64,000 bases of DNA from assembly GCF_041438865.1 (NCBI RefSeq), contig NZ_CP109450.1, positions 2,955,001-3,019,000 of the forward strand. Direction: 5' to 3'. This DNA is from Streptomyces sp. NBC_01471 (GTDB taxonomy: Bacteria; Actinomycetota; Actinomycetes; Streptomycetales; Streptomycetaceae). The position numbers and the translations under genes were made by a program. This document shows positions 17,442 to 25,434 of the stretch, piece after piece; the stretch's first letter is position 1, and every line of letters begins with the position of its first letter. The notes beneath the pieces were generated by a model, which was not told the origin of the DNA, did no database searches, and was given only the letters and a program-made list of their open reading frames with translations.

Positions 17442-17515
17442 TTGGCACTCTCCCGTGGGGAGTGCCAGAACTGAGACTAGGACGGCAGTTAGCACTCGGT
17501 CAAGCGGAGTGCCAA
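17442..17515 (-). promoter_or_regulatory. groESL promoter with two CIRCE operators
   Basis: CIRCE 1 at 17442-17468 (TTGGCACTC, N9, GAGTGCCAG) and CIRCE 2 at 17489-17515 (TTAGCACTC, N9, GAGTGCCAA). On the minus strand a -35 TTGACC (17503-17498) lies inside CIRCE 2 and, 18 bp on, a -10 TAGTCT (17479-17474). The start would fall at the edge of CIRCE 1. HrcA bound to both sites should fully block the promoter until heat shock. Confidence 0.92.
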
Positions 17516-17589
17516 TGTGCCCCGGCCATGTCGCCTTCCTTCTGCTCCCGGACCGGAGGTGCCGTACTGCTGATTGCTCCCGGCCGGGC

Positions 17590-17760
17590 ACGTACCTCGC
17601 CACCCCTTCTGCACCTCGCCCGCCTCCCGCACCTCGCCTCCCCCAGCGCCTCGCCTTTCCCGGCGCTTGGCCTCTTCCGGGGGTTGCCCTCCCCCTGCAC
17701 TTGGCCTCTTCCGGGCGTTGCCCTCCCCTGCACCCGCCCTCCCGGCGCCTGCCTCCAGGC
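17590..17760. repeat. C-rich low-complexity spacer with a 34-bp duplication
   Basis: The stretch between the groES promoter and the methyltransferase gene holds repeated CTCGCC/CTTCCC-type words. A unit starting CTTGGCCTCTTCCGGG is present twice, at 17666-17699 and 17700-17732. No ORF with coding character was recognised. Confidence 0.6.
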
Positions 17761-17811
17761 AATGGGCGGACGGCCGGTCACCCCACCCTGGCGATCGCCC
17801 ACAATGGTCGG

Positions 17812-19023
17812 GTGACCGACCTCGACGCCTTCACCGCGCTGTTCACCGATGAGGGCACCGCCCTGCTCGCATCCCTGCGGGAGTACGACCCCGCACAGGA
17901 GCTGGCCGTCGCCACCCGGTTGCGCCGCACCTACCCCACCGAGCTGGTCTCCGCTGCCCTCGCCCAGGCGCGGCTGCGACAGCGGGCCGTCCCGAAATTC
18001 GGCGCCGACGACGCGTACCGGATGTTCTTCACACCCAATGGCGTGGAGCAGTCCACCCGTAAATCCGTCGCCGAGTACCGCGCCCGCCGCTTCGCTGAAC
18101 TGGGCGTACGCACCGTCGCGGACCTGTGCTGCGGCATCGGCGGGGACGCCCTGGCGCTCGCCCGCGCCGGGATCTCCGTGCTGGCGGTCGACCGCGATCC
18201 GCTGACGGCCGAAGTCGTACGGGCCAATGCCGACGCCCTCGGGCTGGGCAGCCTCATCGAGGTGCGGTGCACCGATGTGGCGGAGGTCGCCACGGACCCG
18301 TACGACGCGGTCTTCGTCGACCCGGCACGGCGTGGCGGTCGCGGCCGGATCTTCAACCCAGAGGCGTACTCACCGCCGCTGTCCTGGGCCATCGGCGCGG
18401 TGGCCGGCCGCCCGGCCTCCGGTCCGTCCCCCCGGACAGCGGGAGCCATCAAAATCGCTCCCGGTATCCCGCACGAGATGATCCCCGGCGAGGCGGAGGC
18501 CGAGTGGATCTCCGACGGCGGTGACGTCAAGGAAGCGGTGCTCTGGTTCGGCACGGCACCGGGGCTGCGCCGCGCCACGCTGCTCCCTTCGGGGGCCACC
18601 CTCACGGGCCGCGGACTCCCCGATCCCGCGGTGCGCACGGTCGGCCGGTATCTGTACGAACCGGACGGCGCCGTCATCCGCGCCCATCTCGTCGCCGAGG
18701 TCGCTGAGGAGCTCGGCGGCGGGCTGATCGACGAGACCATCGCCTACGTCACAGCGGACGAACTGCGCCGCACCCCGTACGCGACGGCCTACGAGATCAC
18801 GGACGAACTCCCCTTCGGCCTGAAAAAACTGAAGGCGCTGCTGCGTGAGCGGGGGGTCGGAAACCTCACGGTCAAGAAGCGCGGCTCGGCAGTCGAACCG
18901 GAAGAGGTACGCCGCCGAGTCAAGCCGCAGGGGCCGAACGCGGCCACCGTGATCCTCACCCGCGTCGCAGGCGCGCCGACGATGCTGATCGGGCAGCCCG
19001 CGAGCCCCCCTTCGAGCCCCTGA
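17812..19023 (+). CDS. class I SAM-dependent methyltransferase with THUMP-like C-terminal domain
   Basis: 403 residues from the GTG at 17812, the point where coding-like sequence begins (VTDLDAFTALFTDEGTALLA). SAM-binding motif I is VADLCCGIGGDALALARAG, followed by VLAVDRDPLTAEVVRANADA; FVDPARRGGRGRIFNP may be motif IV. The C-terminal part (LKKLKALLRERGVGNLTVKK) resembles the THUMP-like domain of this actinobacterial family. The target is probably an RNA, but this is unproven. No clear ribosome site, so the start is less certain. Confidence 0.82.
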   Translation: MTDLDAFTALFTDEGTALLASLREYDPAQELAVATRLRRTYPTELVSAALAQARLRQRAVPKFGADDAYRMFFTPNGVEQSTRKSVAEYRARRFAELGVRTVADLCCGIGGDALALARAGISVLAVDRDPLTAEVVRANADALGLGSLIEVRCTDVAEVATDPYDAVFVDPARRGGRGRIFNPEAYSPPLSWAIGAVAGRPASGPSPRTAGAIKIAPGIPHEMIPGEAEAEWISDGGDVKEAVLWFGTAPGLRRATLLPSGATLTGRGLPDPAVRTVGRYLYEPDGAVIRAHLVAEVAEELGGGLIDETIAYVTADELRRTPYATAYEITDELPFGLKKLKALLRERGVGNLTVKKRGSAVEPEEVRRRVKPQGPNAATVILTRVAGAPTMLIGQPASPPSSP

Positions 19024-19169
19024 CGGGCCCGGGCTCCGCTGCTCCGCGCCTTACCTGCTCTCCACCTCGCTTTACTGCCCCGCCCGCCTCGCCTTCCTGC
19101 CGCCCTCTTTGCCTGCTGCGCCCCGCCTCGTGCTCGGATACCTCGTCCCACAGGCATCGATGCTTCTCT

Positions 19170-19250
19170 GAAAGTGCCTCGTCCCCGCAGGCGCCTCGTC
19201 CCCGCAGGCGCCACTTCCACAGGTGCCACTTCCACAGGCGGCGCTTCGCC
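19170..19250. repeat. short GC-rich direct repeats
   Basis: AGGCGCCTCGTCCCCGC-like and AGGTGCCACTTCCAC-like units repeat two to three times each between the methyltransferase and the small membrane protein gene. Noncoding by appearance. Confidence 0.55.
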
Positions 19251-19270
19251 TCAAGCGCTTCTTCCGTAGC

Positions 19271-19636
19271 TCAGGCCAGGTCCGTCAGCTCGTCCGCGTA
19301 CACCTGGGACAACGGCTGCGGCCCCACGTACTGCTGGCAGTTGCAGACCCCGGGCTCGAAGCTCAGCGGTTTCTTGTTCTCGTCCCAGGAGGTCGGCACT
19401 TCGACGGTCTCGTGGCACTTGCCCTGCCGGTCGTGCTTGGCGAGGTGATGCGTACAGCCGCAGATCGGCTCGGGCGGTCTGTGCGCCGCCTCGATCTCCC
19501 TGCGCTCCCGCTCGGCCGTCTCCAGCCGTTCCATCCGGCGCTCATGGCGCGTGCGCAGCGCGGTGCGCCCCGTGTCGGCGATCCAGCCGAAGCCACCGAC
19601 CATGAAGAAGATGAATACCCACCAGAACCAGCTCAC
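19271..19636 (-). CDS. small membrane-anchored cysteine-rich protein, function unknown
   Basis: 121 residues from the GTG at 19636, which follows GGAAGGGG. One N-terminal transmembrane helix (VSWFWWVFIFFMVGGFGWI), a charged coiled-coil-like stretch (RTRHERRMERLETAERERRE), then a domain with CGCTHHLAKHDRQGKCHE and CNCQQY, suggestive of zinc binding. The same strand frame extends to 19696, but the extra residues lack a ribosome site. Convergent with the methyltransferase and divergent from the peptidase gene. No family assigned. Confidence 0.72.
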   Translation of the reverse strand: MSWFWWVFIFFMVGGFGWIADTGRTALRTRHERRMERLETAERERREIEAAHRPPEPICGCTHHLAKHDRQGKCHETVEVPTSWDENKKPLSFEPGVCNCQQYVGPQPLSQVYADELTDLA

Positions 19637-19770
19637 TTGCGGCCCCTTCCCCCTGGCCCATGCGTCCTGTGCCTTCAAGGTTACGCGTACGGGCACCGGG
19701 AGCCGTAGGGCCGGACGGTAATCCGGACGAGGATTACCCGGCGGTGCAGGTGGGGTGGATGCCTTGGTCG

Positions 19771-19853
19771 GCTGGGCCCGACTGGTCGGCTGGCTTGGCT
19801 TGACTGGCTGGCTTGACTGGCTGGCTGGCTTGGCCGGATGGCTGGCTGGCTAG
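19771..19853. repeat. TGGCT-rich simple repeat upstream of the peptidase gene
   Basis: A run of irregular TGGCTGGCT and TTGACTGGC words about 60-145 bp before the peptidase start. Noncoding low complexity. Confidence 0.6.
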
Positions 19854-19914
19854 CTGTCCCCCGTACGGCCCTTGCGCCGGGCGGGATCCGACGGGTCGTC
19901 AGAGGATGATCGAC

Positions 19915-21666
19915 ATGACGCCTCGTAAGCCGTCGCGCCCGTCGGCGCGTTTGTCGCTCCACCCGTTCCACCCGCCCCGCTCGTTCCGCTCGTTCCGCTC
20001 GTCCCGCTCTTCCCGGTCGTCCGTCCCTGTACCGGTCCGTACGCCGCTCGGTACGCCCCCCAGTGAGCCGTCCCGTACGGCGCACGCCGGCGCGGCCCGT
20101 ACAGCCGCCGCTCGGGCCGTGGGGTGCGCCGCTGCCGCTTCGCTGCTGCTCGGTGGGCCCGCGTTCGCCTCCGCCCCGGCTCCATCCGACGCCCTGCCGT
20201 CGACAGCCCCCGGCACCCTCACAGCACCCCGGGCTCAGGACCGGCCGACGTGGACCACGTGTCCCGCACCGGCCCAGGCAGAGGGCGGAGGCAAGGCCCC
20301 CGGCACCGGCTGGACCTGCGCCACGCTGAACGTCCCCCTCGACTACACCAAGCCCGGAGGGAAGACGATCCCGCTGGCGCTGATCCGGCACCGGGCGACA
20401 GGTCCGGGCAGGCGGATCGGCTCACTGATCTACAACTTCGGCGGCCCCGGCGGCTCGGGCGTCGACACACTGCCCGCTTTCACACCCACGTTCGCGAAGC
20501 TCAACACCCGTTACGACCTGGTGAGTTTCGATCCGCGCGGGGTAGGCAACAGCGCACCCGTCAACTGTCTCACCGGCCCGGAGACCGATGCGCTCAACGC
20601 CGTCGACTCCACCCCGGACACCCCCACCGAGGTCCGGCGGTGGATGGACGCGACCCGGAACTTCGCCACGCAGTGTGCGAAGAAGTCCGGCCCTCTCCTG
20701 CCGTATCTGACGACCACCAACGTGGCCAGGGACCTGGACCGGATCCGTGCGGCGGTGGGCGACAAGAAGCTGAACTATTACGGCTTCTCGTACGGTACGG
20801 AGCTGGGCGCGACCTACGCCCACCTCTTCCCGGAGAAGGTCGGCCGTGCCGTGTTCGACGGTGTCATGCACCCCGACAAGGACTTCACCCAAGGCGCCCT
20901 CTACCAGCTGAAGGGGTTTCAGCTGGCTCTGGACCACTTCGCACGCTCCTGTGTCGCGGCCACGTACCTCTGTCCGCTGCACCACTCCACTCCCGAAGGG
21001 GTCGAGAAGGTACTGACCGGTCTCGTGGCCGGTCTGGAGAAGCATCCCGCGCCCGCAGCAGGGGGCCGCACGCTCAACGACTCGCTCGCGCTGACGGCGA
21101 TCGAGGGTGCGCTGTACTCACCGAGCTCCGGCTGGTCGCGAATGGCGAGCGCGGTCGCCGGATACCTCCGTACGCACAACCCCGCGGCGCTGCTCGCGAT
21201 GTCCGACAGCATGACGGGCCGCGATGCCAGGGGGCACTACTCGAACAGCAGCAATGTGTTCTCGGCGACCAGTTGTGCCGACACCGGCGTACCGGTGGGG
21301 AGGGCCGAGATCGAGCGCCGGCTGCCCGCCTACCGCAAGGCGTCGCCGCTGTTCGGCGCACAGTTCGCGTGGGCGCTGAACCAGTGCACGTACTGGCCCG
21401 TCAAGGGGGCCATGAAACACATGGAGGTCAGCGCAAAGGGGGCCCCGCCCATTCTGGTCATCGGCAATACGGGCGACCCCGCCACCCCGTACGGCGGAGC
21501 GAAGGCGATGGCGCGGCGGCTCGGAAAGGGAGTCGGAGTGCTGGTCACCTGGAAGGGCGGCGAGGGGCACTGCTCGTACGGGGACGGCAGCGCGTGCATC
21601 GATGGCACGGCGAACGCGTATCTGCTGGACGGGAAGGTGCCGGCGTACGGGACCAGCTGCTCTTGA
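19915..21666 (+). CDS. secreted alpha/beta-hydrolase, tripeptidyl aminopeptidase (TAP) family
   Basis: 583 residues from the ATG at 19915 (AGAGGA upstream). Alpha/beta-hydrolase fold: oxyanion region YNFGGPGGSGVD, nucleophile S292 in YYGFSYGTELGATYAHLFPE, D521 in VIGNTGDPATPYGG, H552 in GGEGHCSYGDGS, with the TAP-like C-terminal domain between. The N-terminus is odd: an Arg/Ser/Phe repeat (RSFRSFRSSRSSRSS) precedes the hydrophobic signal core VGCAAAASLLLGGPAFASA, so the true start may be further down. Streptomyces homologues are exported and remove tripeptides or cleave related amides and esters. Confidence 0.87.
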   Translation: MTPRKPSRPSARLSLHPFHPPRSFRSFRSSRSSRSSVPVPVRTPLGTPPSEPSRTAHAGAARTAAARAVGCAAAASLLLGGPAFASAPAPSDALPSTAPGTLTAPRAQDRPTWTTCPAPAQAEGGGKAPGTGWTCATLNVPLDYTKPGGKTIPLALIRHRATGPGRRIGSLIYNFGGPGGSGVDTLPAFTPTFAKLNTRYDLVSFDPRGVGNSAPVNCLTGPETDALNAVDSTPDTPTEVRRWMDATRNFATQCAKKSGPLLPYLTTTNVARDLDRIRAAVGDKKLNYYGFSYGTELGATYAHLFPEKVGRAVFDGVMHPDKDFTQGALYQLKGFQLALDHFARSCVAATYLCPLHHSTPEGVEKVLTGLVAGLEKHPAPAAGGRTLNDSLALTAIEGALYSPSSGWSRMASAVAGYLRTHNPAALLAMSDSMTGRDARGHYSNSSNVFSATSCADTGVPVGRAEIERRLPAYRKASPLFGAQFAWALNQCTYWPVKGAMKHMEVSAKGAPPILVIGNTGDPATPYGGAKAMARRLGKGVGVLVTWKGGEGHCSYGDGSACIDGTANAYLLDGKVPAYGTSCS

Positions 21667-21721
21667 CCTGACCGGTGGCCGGGGGAGGAGCGGGGAGGCC
21701 GAGGGGGCTGGCTTCTTTGGA

Positions 21722-21757
21722 GGGGCGGGGACCCCGGGGGGGGCGGGGACCCCGGGG
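21722..21757. repeat. two copies of an 18-bp G/C palindromic unit
   Basis: GGGGCGGGGACCCCGGGG is repeated back to back between two convergent genes, followed by more G runs. It probably folds strongly and may act as a terminator. Confidence 0.6.
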
Positions 21758-21782
21758 GGGGGCGGAAGGCCCGGCCGAGCGT

Positions 21783-22478
21783 TCATCCCTCCAGCAGTTC
21801 CGCCGCGAGACGTCTGACCTGATCGGCGAGGGGACGCTGAGCGGGTTCGTGCCGGGCGGCCGCGTCCGCGAGCCGTGCAACGTCCGCCCGCCACCGGCCG
21901 CTCGCCGACCCGCTGGCACCGACCCTCCGCAGACCACGCTCCAGCAGCCCCGCGGCCACCTCCTGCTGCCCGCGCAACACCGCCTTGACGACAGCCACGC
22001 CATTGGCGAGTGCACTGGCCGCGAGAGACCACTCGGGATCCCTCACCACTGCTGGGCTGCCGCCGTCCGGCGGGTGCGGGGCCCCACCCGGGCCGGCACC
22101 CGTCGGACCGGCCTGCTCGTCGGACACTGCCGCGACCTCCAGGTCCAGCCGCCAGAACAGCGGCATATCCCGGAAGGCAAGGAACAACAGCCGCCGACTG
22201 CACGACCGTTGAAAATCCGGGTCACTGCGCAGCGAGACGACCGGCCTCACCGCGCCCAGACAGGCTTCGACAGCAGCCACACAGGCCTCGAACTGCGCGT
22301 CGGGGACAGTCCAGGCCAGGTCGATGTCGCTGTACGCATCCGCCGTACCGCGGGCAAGCGAACCACGCAACACCGCCACCGAGCCGGGACACTGCGCCGC
22401 GAGCGCGATCCGCAGTTCCTGAGCGAAGACGGTCCGGCGGACGGGGTCGAGGTCCATGGCGGGCGGAGTGGGTGACAT
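21783..22478 (-). CDS. nucleotidyltransferase-domain protein
   Basis: 231 residues from the ATG at 22478; a GTG at 22523 and an ATG at 22457 are alternatives and none has a clear ribosome site. The polymerase-beta-type nucleotidyltransferase motif GSLARGTADAYSDIDLAW (GS, then DxD metal ligands) is complete, followed by a helical C-terminal region (ALANGVAVVKAVLRGQQEVA). Relatives include aminoglycoside nucleotidyltransferases and uncharacterised minimal transferases. Substrate unknown. Confidence 0.72.
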   Translation of the reverse strand: MSPTPPAMDLDPVRRTVFAQELRIALAAQCPGSVAVLRGSLARGTADAYSDIDLAWTVPDAQFEACVAAVEACLGAVRPVVSLRSDPDFQRSCSRRLLFLAFRDMPLFWRLDLEVAAVSDEQAGPTGAGPGGAPHPPDGGSPAVVRDPEWSLAASALANGVAVVKAVLRGQQEVAAGLLERGLRRVGASGSASGRWRADVARLADAAARHEPAQRPLADQVRRLAAELLEG

Positions 22479-22562
22479 GGCGCCACAGCGTAGGGCAGGC
22501 CGGAACGGGCCGGAGGACTTCACTGGTCACGCCCGCGACCTCACCGGCCCTGCGCTGCCCTG

Positions 22563-22691
22563 ACCGCATCTGGTCCAGGTCCTGCGACTGGTCCAGGTTC
22601 CACGTCTGGTCCGGGCTCCACATCTGGTCCGGGCCCCACTCATCTGGCCCGGTTCCCACGTCATGGTCCGGGTCTCACGTCTAGTCCGGGT
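22563..22691. repeat. imperfect 18-20 bp tandem repeat (CTGGTCCGGG...)
   Basis: About seven or eight degenerate units, each containing CTGGTCCGGG or a close variant followed by a CCAC/TCAC word. They lie between the nucleotidyltransferase gene and the MFS stop codon. Just inside the MFS gene a GTGCCC/GTGCCT hexamer repeat (22712-22740) codes the Gln/Ala/Arg-rich C-terminal tail. Confidence 0.75.
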
Positions 22692-22692
22692 C

Positions 22693-24397
22693 TTATGTCT
22701 GATCCAGATCGCGTGCCCGTGCCCGTGCCTGTGCCTGTGCCTGAATCTGCACTGCCGTCGCATCTGCGCCTGCGTCCATCGCCCCCGTGGGCAGGGAAGC
22801 CGTTGTGGTCCGTGTGCCGTCCGGTCCGGCCCCTCTGCTACGCATGCCGAGCGCAGCCACAGCCAGGCTCGCCACCACCAGCAGAGCCGAAGCGGCCCAG
22901 AAAGCGGCCGACTGCCCATCGACCAGAGCGGTACGGTCAAGGGCGACGCCGGTGCCGCTGTTCCGTGCCTCTCCGGATGTTCCGCCCGACGCGCTGCCCG
23001 ACGCGTGGGCCGCGATGGTGACGAGTACGGCGAGTCCGAGCGAACCGCCGATCTGGCGCGAGCTGTTCAGCAGACCTGAGGCCATGCCCATCTCCGGTGC
23101 GGCCCCCCCCTGCCGTGGCCTGTGTACCCAACGGGACGAAACACATGCCGATACCGACACTCGCCATGAGCGACGGGCCGAGTACCGAGCCGACGAAGCT
23201 GGATCCGACAGCAACCGTCCGAGCGAACCAGGCGAAGCCCGCCGCGCCCAGCACGCCCCCGGCCACCAGCGTCGCGCTCGAACCGAACCTGGCCACCGCG
23301 CGGGGTGCGGCCAGCGAGCCGGCCACGATGCCCACGCAGAACGGCAGGAAGGCGAGGCCCGTGGCTGTCGGGCCGTAACCCAGCACCTGCTGCAGATAGA
23401 GCGAGGTGAAGTAGAAGGTCGCGAACTGCCCGGAGGACATCAGCAACGAGAAGAGGTTCGCGGAGAGAACCGGCCGGTGCGCGAGGAGCCCGAGCCGGAG
23501 CAGAGGGCCACGCACCCGCAACTCGACCACGACGAACGTGGCCAGCAGCGCCACGGCAACGGCGAGCGTGAGCAGTGTGGTGGAGGAGGTCCAGCCGTAC
23601 GACTCTGTCCGTACGAGGGCGAGGACCAGCGCCGCCGTTCCGCCTGTGACGAGGAACGCCCCCGCCGCATCGAGCCGCGGCACCGGGCCTTCGCTACGGC
23701 CCTTGGTGCCGGCAGCAGGAGCGGTGACAGCAGTGCGAGGAGTGACGGCAGTAGGAACGGTGACGGCAGTAGGAGCAGTGACGGCAGTACGAGGGGTGAC
23801 GGCAGTACGAGGGGTGACGGCAGTACGAGCAGCAAAGAGGGCCAGCACCACCACCGGCACATTGATCAGCATCACCGAGCGCCACCCGGTCCAGCTGGTG
23901 AGCAGCCCGCCCGCCAGCATTCCGACCGCGCCACCCACCGCTCCCGCCATGCCCCACAGGCCCAGCACACGTGAGCGTGGTTTCCCTGGCCGGTAGTTGA
24001 CGGTGATCAGGATGAGCGCGACCGGTGCGAGGACCGCTGAGCCCGCCCCCTGAGCGGCCCGTGCCGCTATCAGCGCGCCAGGGCTGCTGACCAGCCCTCC
24101 GACCAGGCTTGCGGCGCCGAAGAGCGCGAACCCGCCCAGCAGGGCGCGCCGTCTGCCGACCACATCGGCGAGACGCCCGCCGAGCATCAGCAGGCCGCCG
24201 AAGGCGAGCGCGTAGGCATTGATCACCCAGGGCAGCCCTTCGGGCGTGAAGCCGAGATCCCTTCCGATGTCCGGCAGCGCGACGTTCACCACCGACATGT
24301 CCAACGACACCATGAACTGCACGGTGAGCAGCACGGGCATCAGCCAACGACCTTGCTGTTCCGGGGAGTTCCTCGTTACAGTCACGCCGAAGGGCAT
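22693..24397 (-). pseudogene. MFS drug-efflux transporter (DHA2/QacA type), frameshifted at a G8 tract
   Basis: The reading frame from 24397 runs well (VSLDMSVVNVALPDIGRDLG with motif D1, LGGRLADVVGRRRALLG, motif C-like GAVGGAVGMLAGGLLTSWTG, 14-helix topology) until the run of eight G on the coding strand (23103-23110). The family match then continues in another frame (MGMASGLLNSSRQIGGSLGL) to 22693. Removing one G restores a 567-residue protein. Exporters of this class expel drugs or antibiotics by proton antiport. The cytoplasmic loop carries a 6-unit repeat (TAVTPR). Start uncertain: 24397 lies close to a possible -10 (TATAGT). Divergent TetR gene. Phase-variable tract, true pseudogene or sequencing error cannot be told apart here. 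Confidence 0.82.
23725..23832. repeat. 18-bp tandem repeat, 6 units, inside the MFS gene
   Basis: Unit GTGACGGCAGTAGGAACG and variants; the minus-strand product is a TAVTPR/TAVTAP hexapeptide repeat in a loop where related pumps have no repeat. Confidence 0.88.
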
Positions 24398-24410
24398 TAC
24401 TATACGCGTA
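24398..24410. promoter_or_regulatory. MFS promoter -10 with overlapping palindrome, candidate TetR operator
   Basis: TACGCGTA (24403-24410) is a perfect palindrome overlapping the minus-strand -10-like TATAGT (24403-24398). It sits between the divergent MFS and TetR genes, where a TetR dimer would block the pump promoter. Confidence 0.45.
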
Positions 24411-24478
24411 CAGAAAAGGCAGAGGAAGAGAGAGAAGGGCAGCGAGCGGGCGAGTGGGACGAACGCCATCGAGGTGCG

Positions 24479-25186
24479 ATGGAGAATGGGCAGGTGGCAG
24501 ACGACGAAGTTGCGGATGGCGGGGCGCGGGCAGGCAAGCGGGCCGTGGGCCGGCCCCGGCGGATCGAGCCGGAGACGATCGTCGCAACCGCGCGGCGCAT
24601 CATCGAGAAGGAGGGCGCAGGAGCCCTTTCCATGCGCCGGGTCGCGAAAGAGGTCGGCGTCACCCCGATGGCGCTGTACCACCATGTTCGCGACAAGGAC
24701 GAGCTGCTGATGCTCACCCTGTCCGGCATCGCGGACGGCTTCCCCCGCCCCGACCTTCCCGCGGACCCACGCGCGCGGATGCTCGCGGTGTCGGTGCACA
24801 TACACGACGTACTGCGTCAGATTCCCTGGGTCGTCGAGATCCTCACGCTCGGGGATCTGACGGACAGGGCCGCGCTGTGGATGGTCGACGAGATCATCGG
24901 CGCCGGCCTCACCTGCGGGCTCAGCGAAACCCGGGCCGTGCACGCGTACCGCACCATCTGGCACTGCATCTACGGCGATCTCGTCTTCGGTAACACCATG
25001 GCGAAACGTGCGGCCGAACAAGAGCCGGACCGCAGGCGCCCCTTCCCCGAACTGCTGGCGGATCAGGACGGGGTCGCTCTGCCACACCTCACGGCTCTGG
25101 CCGGCCACTGGGTCGAGGTAACGGAGTCGTACGACATCGCGGAGCAACTGGAGGCGGTTGTCGACGGGCTGCTGAGCCGGGCCTGA
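24479..25186 (+). CDS. TetR-family regulator, probably of the divergent MFS pump
   Basis: 235 residues from the ATG at 24479 (GAGGTG in front; the GTG at 24494 is possible). Helix-turn-helix near residues 25-70: RRIIEKEGAGALSMRRVAKE, GVTPMALYHHVRDKDELLML. The C-terminal part resembles the TetR_C ligand domain (WVVEILTLGDLTDRAALWMV). Divergence from an efflux gene suggests it represses the pump until a drug binds. Confidence 0.88.
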   Translation: MENGQVADDEVADGGARAGKRAVGRPRRIEPETIVATARRIIEKEGAGALSMRRVAKEVGVTPMALYHHVRDKDELLMLTLSGIADGFPRPDLPADPRARMLAVSVHIHDVLRQIPWVVEILTLGDLTDRAALWMVDEIIGAGLTCGLSETRAVHAYRTIWHCIYGDLVFGNTMAKRAAEQEPDRRRPFPELLADQDGVALPHLTALAGHWVEVTESYDIAEQLEAVVDGLLSRA

Positions 25187-25434
25187 ACGGCGGCGCCACG
25201 CCCTTCCCCCCGGCCCTCCTGGCCTCCCCGGAAGACACACTGCCGACGGAGCCCCACAGCCTCTCGCGCAAGGTCACAGCCGAGTCGAAATGTTGAGTTC
25301 CGCGTTCCGGATCTGCCATTCATACGAGTGAAAGCCCATCACGACCTGGCATTACTACGGAGAGTGAGGAACGATGGGCGTGTGACTCGCCAAGGGGATG
25401 GCGAGAGTTGAGGCCAATCACGGGGGTGTGGGCC

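Noticed and set aside
24398..25240. A 767-residue fused reading frame including the MFS gene and the region antisense to the TetR gene
   Set aside because: The first 280 codons are the complement of the TetR gene and have no transporter character.
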